Virus record (IMG/VR): IMGVR_UViG_3300042892_001703 | Location: 1-34,428 of that record | Direction: 5' to 3' (one strand) | Source: a virus | DNA: 34,428 nt | Shown: one piece after another, positions 1-12,400 of the stretch | Numbering within the stretch: the first letter of the stretch is position 1 | Layout: every line of letters begins with the position of its first letter | Translations under genes and position numbers: made by a program | The notes under the pieces: generated by a model | Seen by the model: the letters and a program-made list of their open reading frames with translations, nothing else | Databases searched by the model: none | Told to the model about the DNA's origin: nothing

Positions 1-30
1 GCAGCCACTTATGCGCTGATGCTAGGATAA
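1..30 (+). CDS. C-terminal end of an upstream gene (partial)
   Basis: The window opens inside a reading frame that encodes AATYALMLG and stops with TAA at 28-30, four bases before the next ATG. This tight spacing matches the other genes of the cluster, which is why I prefer this frame. Too little remains to identify the product. From its position it is probably another virion or fibre gene. Confidence 0.45.
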   Translation, partial: AATYALMLG

Positions 31-34
31 AATT

Positions 35-367
35 ATGCCAACCTTATTTAGACACGCAGTAAACACCGAAATAGGAACCACACCTGTAGATGTGTTACAG
101 GTAGATGCAGGAGTTAGAGTTACTGTAATTGGTATGAATATTGCCAACATCACAGACTATGACACTGTGGTAGTTAACGTATTTGTTATAGATGAAAACT
201 CTACCCAGGCCCATTATGTGCGTGGTCTAACAATTGCTCCCAACAGCACAGCTAAAATTATTACACAAGGCGAAAAACTGATATTGCCAGAAACTGCAGG
301 CATACGAATAGTCTGCGACACCGAAGACAGCATAGATTCTGTTATCAGTTATGTAGAAATATCTTAA
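35..367 (+). CDS. Small beta-rich probable virion structural protein
   Basis: A 110-aa protein with an AGGA ribosome site just upstream. It has alternating hydrophobic residues typical of a beta-sandwich (VRVTVIGMNIANI, VVVNVFVID, IRIVCD), no signal peptide, no membrane segment and one Cys. I do not recognise a named family. The strand pattern (V..NI.N, then TV.V.V, then a T.G..L turn, then VV.Y.E at the end) resembles the 106-aa protein at 14259-14579, so the two look like distant paralogues. They bracket the pair of giant fibres, which suggests a small tail, fibre-attachment or decoration subunit. The role is inferred from context only. Confidence 0.75.
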   Translation: MPTLFRHAVNTEIGTTPVDVLQVDAGVRVTVIGMNIANITDYDTVVVNVFVIDENSTQAHYVRGLTIAPNSTAKIITQGEKLILPETAGIRIVCDTEDSIDSVISYVEIS

Positions 368-376
368 GGAAAAATC

Positions 377-742
377 ATGCCAAGTACATATTATTTAGGT
401 CAAAGTCCAGATGAAGCACTAGGTGATAGTCCTCGCTATTGGTATGCTTTGCGTAGAAACAACGATGGAGAATTATTTTTGTATAGAAGTGATCAGCTCA
501 AAGACAAAGACAGTATTGAATTAAATCTTCCAGGCGCACCAACTGAAAACTTTGAAGATTTTGAACCAGGCGTAGACTACTTTGATGGCATCACACAAGA
601 TCACGAAATAGAATATGACAATTTGGTATGGACACAATATCGTTGGGACAACAGAAATATGTTGTACTATGTTGACAACCAGGGAAGACTAACCCAAAGA
701 ATAAATCAGGGATATAACTATCCCACAGGACATTCAAGTTAA
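377..742 (+). CDS. Hypothetical acidic, Tyr-rich probable virion protein
   Basis: A 121-aa protein preceded by AAGGA at good spacing. It is rich in Asp, Glu, Asn and Tyr and carries aromatic motifs such as RYWYALRRN and WTQYRWDNRNMLYYVDN, with no Cys, signal peptide or membrane helix. The composition suggests a compact beta-rich protein and not an enzyme. It sits nine bases after one small structural gene and fourteen bases before the first giant fibre gene, so co-expression is likely. I do not recognise the family. A virion or fibre-accessory role is inferred from the neighbours. Confidence 0.7.
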   Translation: MPSTYYLGQSPDEALGDSPRYWYALRRNNDGELFLYRSDQLKDKDSIELNLPGAPTENFEDFEPGVDYFDGITQDHEIEYDNLVWTQYRWDNRNMLYYVDNQGRLTQRINQGYNYPTGHSS

Positions 743-755
743 AACGGAATAAATT

Positions 756-3700
756 ATGGCAGAATTTAAAATCAGTAGGATTAGATATACATGGAGAAAT
801 TCGTGGGGTACGACCACGGTATACAATCGTGATGATGTGATAAGATATGGTGGATCTACTTGGATCTGCCAACGTCAACACACCGCCGGAGTATTTGCTG
901 CTGATCAAGCATATCTAGCTAATCAAAACGACACAGAGCCAACCCCAGCTTGGTTTAAAATGACCGATGGCTATGCATGGAGAGCTACATGGACCGGTAC
1001 TACTTTATATAATCCAGGTGATCTTGCTTTATATGGCGGAGTGATATATCTATGCGTTACTAGCCATACTTCACAGGCAACATTTGATGCTAGTTTAGCA
1101 AATTGGGCCGTTTATCTTTCTGCAGACAATTGGCAATCAGCATGGGCTCCTAGTACTAGATATGGTGTCGGAGATGTGGCAAGATACAACGGCATAGTCT
1201 ATCGTTGCATAGTAGAACACACTTCGGGAACCACAGCTCAAGGTCTTGAGGTAGGAAACAATGATGCCCAAGATGACAGTACAGGTGAATTATGGCAGGT
1301 CTACCACGAAGGTATTCAATATGTAGGAGTATGGACCACTGCTACAAGATACAGACTCAACGATCTTGTGAAATACGGCGGCAGTGTTCTTCGATGCGTG
1401 GTAGGACATGTAGCTGGAGCAAATATAACCAATGCTAATTTTGTCACAGAATTGATTGGACAGAATTTTTATGTCTCATGGAACAACACAGTTTATTACG
1501 CAATAGGAGACGTAGTTAGACACGGTGGATATCTTTATGTAGCGTCCGCTAATAACTACGCCAGTGTAAGCCCTGCACAAGACACTACAAACTGGAATAT
1601 ACTATCCAAAGCAGTGAATTTCGTAGGGACATGGAATGCAGATGTTGATTATAAAACTGGCGATGTTGTGCGCCGAGGCGGAAATTTATACATATCCACA
1701 GCAGATACCACCCATGATGGTAGTTCATTAGACTATCTAGATGCAGGAAATTGGGAAGTAGTTGTTACATCTCAATCTTGGCAAGGTCCATGGACGCTAG
1801 GCAACACCTACAGTGTCAATGACATTGTGATATATTTTGGTAACACGTATTCCTGTAATTTTGAACACATTGCTGCCGATCAAAATCTTCCAGGAGACAA
1901 CGGATCGGGTTTCTTCTATTGGGACCTAATTCTAGAAGCTGGACAACAGGCTGGTATGAGTCAGCGAGGGGATCTGCTAACATATAATCTTTCAAGAGCC
2001 TTGCAAGGAGACGGCAGCTCATTTGGCCCAACAGCGGTGCCTGTTGGTGAAGAAAATCAAGTAGTCATAGTTGGTGAGCAAAACAATGTTGACTATGCTT
2101 TCTGGGGTGATCTTGCTAGAGTGAAATATGTGAGTTTAAACGGTGTTGATGATAACACAGATCCAGAACGTGGCACCAGTCAGTTTCTTCCTTGGAGAAC
2201 CATACGTTATGCCTGCGAACAGGTAGATGACGGGTTTTCTGGCAATACTACTATTAAGGTTGCAGTGGGAGAATATGTAGAGATTACTCCTATCATAGTA
2301 CCACGCAACACTGTAGTTTTGGGTGCAGAATTGAGATCCACAACTATCAAACCGTCTCCATCGATTTTATCTACAGCAGATCGTCTCTATACTATTGCAG
2401 CACTAAATAGGATTTCTGGTATAATTGAAGCTATTGTAGCAGGAACAGCAATTAGTCCTGCAAAATCTGCAGGTAATATATTAGATCCCGTAATCGTAAC
2501 TGGGCCAACCCCAGTTTCGTTTGATCCGCCTCAGTACGATGAATTTGGTTTGGAAATTTTTGACATAGTGGATCAACCTCTTAGTACTAGCGGTGTTGCT
2601 GCAATAGCTATTCAGACTAAAATTGCCAACATGATATCCTATATTAATTTTTATGTTAATTCTTCAGGATCAAATCCCACATTAGTGGGCACAAACACTG
2701 CGGTAACAACCACAACATACACCAACACTGTTTTACAACTAGAAGCCAACAAAGAATTCTTAGCCGCAGAAGCTGTGGCGTTTATACAAACAGTATACCC
2801 TGCATATGTATTTGACGCAGAATTATATAAAACAAATGTGCGTAGATATATAGACGCTTGGAAATATGACATAATCTATACTGGTAATTATAAATCATTG
2901 TTAGAAGCAAGATACTATAGAAACAATGTACTAGGCTGTACCGACACAGAAGATATGTTTTATGTGAGAAACGCTACAGGCATTAGAAACTGCACATTAA
3001 AAGGACTTGAGTCGACACTAAATCCTCCTGTGGCATTTGACCTATACCAACTTCCATTAGGAGGCGCATATGTGTCACTGGATCCAGGCTGGGGCCCTGC
3101 AGACACACGTACATGGATCGACTCACGCTCTCCGTATATACAAGGTGTGACCACTATAGGCACAGGCTGTGTTGGACAAAAAGTAGATGGTGCTCTGCAC
3201 AATGGCGGCAACAGATCTATAGTGTCTAATGACTTTACACAGGTACTCAGTGATGGCATAGGAGCATGGGTGTTAAATAATGCTAGAGCTGAATTGGTAT
3301 CTGTGTTCTCATATTATGCACACATTGGATATTTGGCAGAAAATGGTGGAATTATTAGAGCCACCAACGGAAATAGTTCATACGGTACCTACGGAGTGAT
3401 TGCAGATGGCATTGATGCCACAGAAACACCAGTAGTAGCAAGAAACTATACTAGAACACAGCAGGCCATAGTGGCAGCAGCATTTGCTGGAGACTTCGTT
3501 GACGAGATACAGATTTTAGAGTGGACCAACGCAGGACAAGACTATTCCAGTGTGGCAGCTGACTTTGTTGGAGCTGGTATCGACGCCGATGTGGTATTTG
3601 AAGATTTTCGAGATGACGCAGTATTTGAAGCTAGGATTCTAGATGCCAATGCAGGCACTGAACAAATTGCACAGGCCATAGGTGGTGGTGGATATACACT

Positions 3701-6362
3701 GGTACAGAACAATGCACAGACAGGCGATGCTACTACTATTACCATAGCTTCTAATGATGCAAATTCTATCACAGAATATATTGGCATGCGTCTTATTCTT
3801 ACCAGCGGTGCAGGTACAGGACAATATGGATATATTGCAGCCTATGACAATATCACTAAAGTGGTAACGGTATACAGAGAATCTGATGATCAACCGGGAT
3901 GGGATCATGTGGTTCCGGGCAAACCTCTTACAATACCTTTGCTGACCAACACCACATATAGAATAGAACCTAGGGTGATATTTTCAGCTCCGGCATATTC
4001 AGCACAAGAAATCATAGTACCAGTTAACACTACATGGACTGAAATTATCTATGGCGATACTACTGAAATTTATACTAACCTAGCAGTCAACGAATCAGGC
4101 ACCGGCACAACTATAGATGTTGTAGCTGCATTGGCTACATTCAATATAACCAAACAAGGCAGAGATTATACTATAACGATCAACAACGGTGGCGCAGGAT
4201 ATCAAGCCGGTCAATTACTGACAATTGATGGCGATCTCATAGGTGGTATTTCTCCACTTAATGATTTAATTATTTTAGTTACCGATGTCAGCGATGACAG
4301 CACTAACTCAATATTAGTTGCAGAACAAAAAACCTACGGCACAGGTGAGGACAACGAAGCTGCTAGTGGAAGATTTGTGGTTGTTTCTTCAGGCGGAGCA
4401 GCAGCACTTTACAGTCAAGACGGTGTTAACTGGACTGATTTTAATATGCCTAGTGCAGGCGATTGGAAGTGTTTGGCAGCAGGTAGAGTAACTTACCCTA
4501 CAGTGGGTAATTATCAATTTGTAGCTATACGTCAAGGCAGTGCTGTTGCTGCCAGTTCTACAGATGGTATAAACTGGACGGCTCGATCTATGCCAGCATC
4601 TCGTCAATGGAATTCTTGCACATACGGTGGAGGCTTATTCCTTGCTGTAGCTACAAATTCTAACTCAGCTGCCTACAGTCTCAACGGCACTAGTTGGACT
4701 ACAACTACATTGCCTACCTTTGGTGATTCTACACTTAATGAATGGGTAGACGTGGCTTATGGCAAGAATAGATATGTAGTGATAGCTAATAGTGGAAACA
4801 TTGCGGCTGTAGGCACATATAATATTGCTTTGGATACCTGGGCCTGGTCCGGTCGAATTATGGACGTAGTTGCAGACTCTAGTGCTAAAGATTGGGTCAG
4901 CGTTACCTACGGCAACGACAGATTTGTTGCGATATCCAGCACAGGAGATGTTGCCTACAGCTTTGACGGCGAGGACTGGCTGGCTGCCACAATGCCGTCA
5001 CAAGACGGCAGTACAGCTCACAACTGGAAAAAGATTCGATATGCACAAGGAGTGTTCTTTGCTATAGGTGACACAGGCGGCCGCGATTTGGGATTCGATC
5101 CATCGCCAGTTTCTACAAATTATGCAGCTCAGTCCGCAGACGGTATAGTATGGACTTCAAGAACACTGGCATCTTCCAAAGAATGGGTCAGTGTAGCATT
5201 CGGTACCCCGTATACAGCGGCAGGTGATTCTACTGTAGGCAAAAGCACACCAATGTGGGTAGCTATAGACAACGCAGAAACATTCAACAAGATACAAACA
5301 GGCGCACGAGCCTTGGGACGAGTCACACTAAGTTCCGGTATTATTCGCTCAATAAAATTGTGGGACCCAGGCTCAGGATACACAGAAGGACCTACTTGTA
5401 CGTTAGTTGATCCCAACAACGGAACTGAAGCAGTCATCGAAGCAAGAACAGCCGACGGTGTTATAGGCAGCACCAGTTGGATTAATCGAGGACTAGGCTA
5501 TCGTACTCTCAGTACCACAGTCACAGTTAACGGCAACGGATTTGCAGATGTTATTCCTTCTGGCAAATTTATTGTCATAAACGATTTGACTATGTATCCA
5601 ACTCTTGGCGCTAATTTAGTAATCACAGGATTACCTGACTCATACACACTGGTAGCCCTTGAAGAATTAGGCACCACAGATAGAGGACTAGCTGCAAGAA
5701 TACGTGTTACGCCAGAAATCAAAGTTCGTGATAATCTACAACATCTCACAGCGATCACAATTAGATCACAGTTTAGCCAGTGCAGAATCACAGGTCACGA
5801 CTTCTTAGATATAGGCACGGGTAATTTTGAAGAAACTAATTATCCTGAATTATATGCAGGATTCTATACCCCTGCCCCAGAAAACGAAGTAGTGGAACTA
5901 GATCGAGGTAGGGTGTTTTATACCTCAACTGATCAAAGCGGTAACTTTAGAACCGGCGAGCTATTTGCTGTTGAGCAGAGCACAGGAATAGTAACTATTA
6001 GTTCTGATTTCTTTGATCTAGGTGGGTTATCAGAATTGAGATTGGGTGGTATTAGAGTTGGCGGCACAGGAGCGGTAGTTAGAGAGTTTTCTACAGATCC
6101 ATTGTTCGTTGAGGATTCAAATAATATCGTTCCAACACAGCGAGCTATTGCAGCATACCTTGCTTCAAGACTAAGTGTTGGTGGCTCAGAAATTGCAGTA
6201 GGCAGTTTTATCGCTGGCACTATCTTAGTAGGTCCTGATAGAATCAACAATGTCGCAGGTTTGCGTATTATAGTGCCAGTAAGAGCAGAATTTGATGGTG
6301 CAATTTCTGGAATAAGTGGTAGTATGCTAGCACAGACAATGTTTTACAACTCTTTCAATTGA
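756..6362 (+). CDS. Giant tail-fibre/adhesin with CBM-like repeats, beta-helix-like region and BNR-like propeller
   Basis: An 1868-aa protein with a modular layout. Residues ~8-405 hold seven repeats of the type W..[ST].Y..GD[VL]V.YGG..Y.C...HTS, like chitin/carbohydrate-binding modules of family 5/12. Residues ~457-560 carry YVSLNGVDDN and PWRTIRYACEQV, as in DUF1565/pectate-lyase-like beta-helices. Residues ~659-724 hold one NKEF...RRYIDAWKYD helical module. Residues ~796-889 hold GVTTIGTGCVGQKVDGALHN and SYYAHIGYLAENGG. Residues ~1203-1505 contain repeated YG..RFVA/AYS.DG..W units, a BNR/sialidase-like propeller. The C-terminus from ~1679 (TGHDFLDIGTG, TDQSGNFRTGELFAVEQST) matches the next gene. 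MAEFK..RIR at the N-terminus is shared with that paralogue and fixes the start. It probably binds host-surface sugars. No glycosidase catalytic site was identified. Confidence 0.88.
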   Translation: MAEFKISRIRYTWRNSWGTTTVYNRDDVIRYGGSTWICQRQHTAGVFAADQAYLANQNDTEPTPAWFKMTDGYAWRATWTGTTLYNPGDLALYGGVIYLCVTSHTSQATFDASLANWAVYLSADNWQSAWAPSTRYGVGDVARYNGIVYRCIVEHTSGTTAQGLEVGNNDAQDDSTGELWQVYHEGIQYVGVWTTATRYRLNDLVKYGGSVLRCVVGHVAGANITNANFVTELIGQNFYVSWNNTVYYAIGDVVRHGGYLYVASANNYASVSPAQDTTNWNILSKAVNFVGTWNADVDYKTGDVVRRGGNLYISTADTTHDGSSLDYLDAGNWEVVVTSQSWQGPWTLGNTYSVNDIVIYFGNTYSCNFEHIAADQNLPGDNGSGFFYWDLILEAGQQAGMSQRGDLLTYNLSRALQGDGSSFGPTAVPVGEENQVVIVGEQNNVDYAFWGDLARVKYVSLNGVDDNTDPERGTSQFLPWRTIRYACEQVDDGFSGNTTIKVAVGEYVEITPIIVPRNTVVLGAELRSTTIKPSPSILSTADRLYTIAALNRISGIIEAIVAGTAISPAKSAGNILDPVIVTGPTPVSFDPPQYDEFGLEIFDIVDQPLSTSGVAAIAIQTKIANMISYINFYVNSSGSNPTLVGTNTAVTTTTYTNTVLQLEANKEFLAAEAVAFIQTVYPAYVFDAELYKTNVRRYIDAWKYDIIYTGNYKSLLEARYYRNNVLGCTDTEDMFYVRNATGIRNCTLKGLESTLNPPVAFDLYQLPLGGAYVSLDPGWGPADTRTWIDSRSPYIQGVTTIGTGCVGQKVDGALHNGGNRSIVSNDFTQVLSDGIGAWVLNNARAELVSVFSYYAHIGYLAENGGIIRATNGNSSYGTYGVIADGIDATETPVVARNYTRTQQAIVAAAFAGDFVDEIQILEWTNAGQDYSSVAADFVGAGIDADVVFEDFRDDAVFEARILDANAGTEQIAQAIGGGGYTLVQNNAQTGDATTITIASNDANSITEYIGMRLILTSGAGTGQYGYIAAYDNITKVVTVYRESDDQPGWDHVVPGKPLTIPLLTNTTYRIEPRVIFSAPAYSAQEIIVPVNTTWTEIIYGDTTEIYTNLAVNESGTGTTIDVVAALATFNITKQGRDYTITINNGGAGYQAGQLLTIDGDLIGGISPLNDLIILVTDVSDDSTNSILVAEQKTYGTGEDNEAASGRFVVVSSGGAAALYSQDGVNWTDFNMPSAGDWKCLAAGRVTYPTVGNYQFVAIRQGSAVAASSTDGINWTARSMPASRQWNSCTYGGGLFLAVATNSNSAAYSLNGTSWTTTTLPTFGDSTLNEWVDVAYGKNRYVVIANSGNIAAVGTYNIALDTWAWSGRIMDVVADSSAKDWVSVTYGNDRFVAISSTGDVAYSFDGEDWLAATMPSQDGSTAHNWKKIRYAQGVFFAIGDTGGRDLGFDPSPVSTNYAAQSADGIVWTSRTLASSKEWVSVAFGTPYTAAGDSTVGKSTPMWVAIDNAETFNKIQTGARALGRVTLSSGIIRSIKLWDPGSGYTEGPTCTLVDPNNGTEAVIEARTADGVIGSTSWINRGLGYRTLSTTVTVNGNGFADVIPSGKFIVINDLTMYPTLGANLVITGLPDSYTLVALEELGTTDRGLAARIRVTPEIKVRDNLQHLTAITIRSQFSQCRITGHDFLDIGTGNFEETNYPELYAGFYTPAPENEVVELDRGRVFYTSTDQSGNFRTGELFAVEQSTGIVTISSDFFDLGGLSELRLGGIRVGGTGAVVREFSTDPLFVEDSNNIVPTQRAIAAYLASRLSVGGSEIAVGSFIAGTILVGPDRINNVAGLRIIVPVRAEFDGAISGISGSMLAQTMFYNSFN
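777..1960 (+). repeat. Seven CBM5/12-like coding repeats (first giant fibre)
   Basis: These are degenerate protein-level repeats of about 45-65 residues, each with W at the start, then Y..GD.V.YGG..Y.C..HT and a closing W. Repeats five and six lose the Cys and HTS signature (YLYVASANNY, NLYISTADTT), so the sugar-facing surface probably differs between units. The seven-unit count is mirrored in the second giant fibre at 6422-7840. Confidence 0.75.
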
Positions 6363-6375
6363 ACAACATAACAAA

Positions 6376-6382
6376 CTAAATA
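6376..6382 (+). promoter_or_regulatory. Late-promoter-like box CTAAATA before the second giant fibre
   Basis: CTAAATA lies 18 bases before the ATG at 6401, followed by a GGAG ribosome site at 6391-6394. It resembles the T4 late -10 element (TATAAATA) and the shorter CTAAATA form reported in T4-like cyanophages. This is a sequence match only. Confidence 0.45.
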
Positions 6383-6400
6383 TAGAATACGGAGTAGAAA

Positions 6401-9400
6401 ATGGCAGAATTTAAATTAGGTAGAATTCGATTTGTATGGAAGAATACATGGACCGCGGCAACAACATATTATATTGATGATGTTGTTAGATACGGTGCCC
6501 GCACATATATTTGTGCAGTAGGGCATACTTCTTCTGCAGATTTTAACACAGATTTAGAATACGGTCCAACTAAATGGAATCAAATGAGCGACGGTCAATC
6601 ATGGACCGGCGACTGGAATGTCAGTACTTTCTACAAACTCAACGATGTGGTCAAATACGGTGGCCTCTTATACATCTGTAATGACAGCCACACTTCTGCA
6701 GCTACCACATCATCGGGGCTGGAAGCAGACCAAGCCAAATGGACTGTGTATGCAGAAGGTTTTGATTGGAAAACTAGCTGGGCAACGTCTACTCGTTACA
6801 AAGTAAATGATCTAGTCAAGTACGGCGGATACACCTATGTGTGTAATCTGCACCACACTTCAGCTGCTACCGCAGCATCTGGTCTGGAAGCAGATCAAGC
6901 CAAATGGGACACATTTAATCCTGGTGTAGAATACAAAGGCACGTGGACCACTGCTGTTAGATACAAACTTAATGATGTGGTAAAATATGGTGCAGGATTG
7001 TGGATCTGTGCCATTCAACATACCGCAGATGCTGCGTTCCTAACCGACAGCACCGCAGGTCGTTGGACTCAGTTCACTGAAGGCACTGAATTTGAAAGCA
7101 TCTGGGATCCAGCTACACTTTATCAACCAGGTGATGTTGTGCAATATGGTGGTAATCAATACATTGCAAAAACTGTGCATACCGATGCATTTGTTCCGTC
7201 AAGCGTTGGTTCGGCCAACTGGGATTTGTACACAGAAGGATTTAAATTTCAATCTGCGTGGGCAGGCGGCACTTCTTATGAAGTAGGCGAAGTGGTTAGT
7301 TTAGGCGGTTACACCTATTTGGCAGTGCAAGATTCACCGTCAACCACCGTTACTGTTACAGCAGTTACAGCAGCCACTGATGAATTTACCATAGCCTCAA
7401 CCACAGGCATAGTGGTAGGCATGGCAGTGAGATTTACTGGCACAACATTTGGTAATGTGTTTACCTCTGCCAGATACTATGTGAAAACTGTGGCAGCAGG
7501 AAATATCACAGTTAGTACCACTCCAGGTGGCACAACCTTTAACATCACTGCAGATGCTGCAGGCACAATGTCTGCTACAGTGTCAGCAGAACCACCAAAT
7601 ACCACATACTGGTCAAGACTCAATGCTGGTATCAGCTGGCAAGGTTTATGGTCAGATGACAGAGATTATTTGTTAGGCGATGCAGTAAGATTTGGCGCAA
7701 ATGCTTATATCTGCTTGTTAGCGCATAGGTCCGAAGGCGATGACGGATCTACTGTGGGTGCAGCAGGTGGCGGCCAAGCTAACAGCAGACCTGATCAAGA
7801 CAGCACAGGTACATATTGGAGTTTATTAAGTGTAGGATCTGAAACTGATATTCTTTCAGTAAGAGGCGATTTAGTCTACTACGGAGGTTCGGGCCCTACA
7901 AGACTGCCAATTGGCCGTGAAGGACAGGTATTAACCTCTAACGGTATTGATCCAGAATGGGTTACTCTAGGCGAAACTGATCATACTTATTTTGTAGCAA
8001 CTACGGGTGTTGATTTACCATCACCTGTGCATGGCAGAACTTGGGATAAACCATTCAAGACTATTCGTTATGCCTGTGAACAGGTAGAACGTGGTCCTAG
8101 AAACCCAGATGCACGATATCTACTGGAACTGAATCGTGTGTTTATTCAACGCGAAGTAACAGAATTTATACAAAATCAGATCACTAATAACATTGCACCA
8201 TTTACTTCTGCGTTTGTCTACGATGATTTTAAATGTGAGAGAGATGTAGGATTTACTCTAGATGCAGTAACATATGATCTATGTCATGGTGGTAACATCA
8301 AATCACGCGGAGTTGCTAATTCATTAATTGGCGGACTCAGCGAAGGTGAAACAGAAGCATATCCAGGATTGGCTATTGAATCAGACGAATCTGTAGCTGC
8401 CTATAACTACATGCTCACAGTGATTGGAAATGTGTTAGCACAGACATCTCCAACCATAAACTATCAGACACTGAACGGTGACAACTCTACTGCCACAGTG
8501 GCTCAATATTTCAACAGCGATCTTACAACAGAAGCTGATGCATTGGCTACAGTAACAGCAAGTGTTACACTTATTACTAATGCAATCACTGCTAGAGCAG
8601 CAGCAGTTACAGCCCCTGAGATAGCAGCAGCTATAGCTAGTGTACCAGCAAGATATAGCCCTAGTAATCTTATAAGAATTTCTACAGGCCAGTATCGCGA
8701 AACACTACCAATCATAGTACCAGAACAAACTTGTGTAATTGGGGATGAACTGCGTTCAACTAATGCAGGTCCAGCAGGCAGTTTAACTAACAGATCCGAT
8801 GCAGGCTACAGCGTAGGTGCATTGACTAGACTGCAAACAGTGGTTGACGAAATTGTTAGAGGAGCCAACGTTACAGAAAGCTCAGGAAATACAGAAATTC
8901 AAAGTGTAGCATTTCCATATGCCAGCACCGACGAAGCAGCAGATGCAGCACAGTTGGTCAGAGTCATGCAACATCAGATTGATTTCAAGATCAGTTCCAC
9001 GTTCATGGTAAGTTCCGCTGACCCTACAGGATATAATTCCACATTCCTATCAGGATTTGGCGACGCAAGAACACTGCTACGTGAAAACAAAGAATTTATC
9101 AAAGAAGAAATCACTGCATTTTTAACAGTGAATTTTCCTGCAGTTAAGTACAGCAGAACCAAATGCAAACGTGATGTAGCATTTATTGTTGATGCGATGA
9201 CATATGATTTGACTTATGGAGGAACTTGGGCCACTCTAGTAGCTGGCACAGCATATTTTGACGGTGACAATAGCACACAACTACAGATCGACAGCTCAGA
9301 AATCACAGCCACAGTGGCCGCCTATGCTAGATTGAAGGATATAGTGCAAGATATTATTTCTAATACTGGAGTATTTAAGTCTACAGGCAACACTGCTACT

Positions 9401-12400
9401 CAATGGACAGACTTAACAAATTTGTCAGGTGGTTCAGCAGCTAGTGTCACAGTGGGTGCCTTAGTAGATATTATTACTAACATAATACAAGGTGATAGTA
9501 CTGAGGCCACAACACCACAGATTACAGTTACTACTATATCTGGTACAGACACACTTACCAGCAACAGTCATGGATTAAGTGTAGGCGATGCGATAATTCC
9601 AAGAGAAACTGGAAACGGGTTGACTAACGGTGTAAAATACTGGGTGGTAGGCACAGTTAATACAAATACTTTCCAACTGGCAGCCACATACGGTGGCAGT
9701 GTGTTGGCTACATTCACCAACGGGGCTGGTATTAGCATACCCGTAGAAGTTATAGATTACCCCACTGCAACTAATGCTGTTACATCAACCACTGCATTGA
9801 TAGCTGCGGCTGTGACTCTAGACGCTGCACAAGAAACTATTGTGCAAAATGTCGTAGATGATTTAAATGCAGTAGCATGGCACACTGACTTTGTAGTAGA
9901 CGAAACTTCGTTGACCTCGACAGATTTTAGAATCTACGTTGGTAAGCATACTCTCGCACACACCTATGTCAGTGGTGGAATAGTAACGAAATCCAATGGA
10001 ACAGAGTTAGCAGTTAGTAACTTTGTCTATAATAACTCTACAGGATATGCGGTAGTGACTACTGCAACACACGGTTTAGCAGCAGGTGATATTGTTAACA
10101 TAACAAGCATTACTGTATCTTGCTTATCGTCAGGTGGTACAGCCTTTAATGCGATATTCCCAAGTGCGTACAAAACTGACGGAGTTACACCTAAGATTCG
10201 ATATCTCCAAACCAAATGTATTAGAGATACTCGATTGATCCTAGAAGCTGTGATGTTTGACTTTATGTTCAACAGCAACTTCAAAACTAGAGAAGCAGCA
10301 TACTCATATCTAAGAGCTTCAGCAGCAGATGTGTTTGTTGGTAATCAAAAAACCATTACTAGAGACGCACTAACTAATGCCAAGACAGAAGCACTGGCCA
10401 ACGTAGGCGGCGATGCTACAGCACAGGCTCGTATTGAAACACTAATGACCATGGTAGATGATATTGTCTACGGTGCTACCAATGAAGGCAGTCGTTGTGC
10501 CACAGGCAATAGAATGGTTGACTATGCTGTGCTACAATTAGAGCGCAACAGAGACTATATTGTTGCAGAAATTGATGCTTACATTGATTCAACCTACACT
10601 ACCGCGGTCACAGCAGCCACAGCAGCCACTGACTTGTTTACCTGCACATCAACTGCTTGGATGACCAGAAACGCAGCTATTAGATTCACTGGTACTGTAT
10701 TTGGCGGAGTCAATACCACAACCACTTATTATGTACAGAATGTGGTCAGCTCAACTACTTTTAAGATTGCTACCACAAGAGATTCAAATACAGCGTTTGA
10801 TATTGCCAGCGACGGTAGTGGGTCTATGACAGTGAGTCTATTCTACAGCAGCACAGCCTGCCTCAGAGATGTTAATGCTTACATTGATGCACTAAAGTAT
10901 GATTTGAAATATCCAGGCAACTACAAATCTAGATACGCAGCTAGATACTATGCAAACAGTGTGATGGGCAGCCTAGAAGAAGACATGTATTATCTCAGAG
11001 ACGCTACTGGTGTTAGAGATCAAACTCTGCAAGGACTTACTGGAGATCTGTTAGCCGAAAATGAATACGGTACCTCAAGAGTATCTGCAGGTGCGTATGC
11101 ATCGCTTGATCCAGGCTGGGGCCCAGAAGATTATCGTACTTGGATTATAACACGTTCACCTTATGTGCAGGGTGTTACTACTCTAGGTACAGCGGCTGTT
11201 GGTCAAAAGATTGATGGTGCTTTGCATAACGGCGGCAACGACAGTATTGTTTCCAACGACTTTACACAGGTAATATCAGACGGTATTGGCGCTTGGATTA
11301 CCAACAACGGTCGTGCTGAATTAGTGTCCGTGTTTAGCTATTACGCCCACATTGCATATCTAGCAGAAAACGGTGGTCGAATCAGAGCAACCAACGGTAA
11401 CAACTCATACGGTGATTTTGGATCCGTAGCAGAAGGTTTTGATGCAACCGAAACTGCAGGAACTGGAGTAGTTGACAACAGACTACAGTTTGAAGCAGTG
11501 ATTGATCGTGTGATCACTGACGGATCTGCCTTGCTGCAAATAGAATTCCAAAATGCAGGTATAGATTACACAGAAGTCAGTTATACACTCACAGGTGGCG
11601 GAAGTGGGCAAGTTGTTGAGAATGATGAATTCCGTGACGATGCTGTATTTGAAGTTCGCATGTTGGATCTTGTTGATGACAGTACAAATGCCCCAGAGGC
11701 AGAAGGCAATCTTGGAGGCTTTGGTTACATAACCAACTCCAATACTGCACAGGGCGGCACTTCTACTTCAGTGACCATTGCTGCTACAGACGGTGAATCT
11801 AGCACTGCCTACATAGGTATGAAGATTGTGTTAACAGGTGGCGCAGGTGTTGGTCAGTTTGGTATCATTAACACATATAATTCAGGCACTAAAGTAGCAG
11901 GATTACTTAAAGAATCAGACGGCACAGCAGGATTTGATCATTTGGTTGCGGGCACTGCAATTACATCGCCTGATGCTTCTACTACATATATTATTGAACC
12001 TAGAGTAACGTTCTCAGCGCCTGGATATGCCAGCACAGCAGTCACACTGCCAACTTCAGGCACATGGACCGCTGCGAAATACGGTGAAACTACTTCTGTG
12101 TATACTACGGTAACAGGAACATATGCAGGTTCGGGCACAGGAGCTACCTTCACAGTGATACGTAATGGATGGAAATATATACCATCTATTCAAGGTGCTG
12201 GAACAGGTTATACTAGATTAGAGACCATAACCATATTAGGTACCAGCCTAGGCGGCACTACAACTGCTAACGATCTAGTGATTACAATCACCGCAGTGAA
12301 TTCTACCACAGGTGCTATCTTAGAATTTGATCACAGCGGTTACGGTATTGGTGGTAGATATGTGGCCTTAAGAAGCGGAAGCACAGTAGGTGCAACTTCA

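Noticed and set aside
4363-5270. Sialidase activity for the BNR-like propeller
   Set aside because: Only the repeat signature is visible. The Arg triad, Tyr/Glu pair and Asp of true sialidases cannot be identified, so it is described only as a propeller-like domain.
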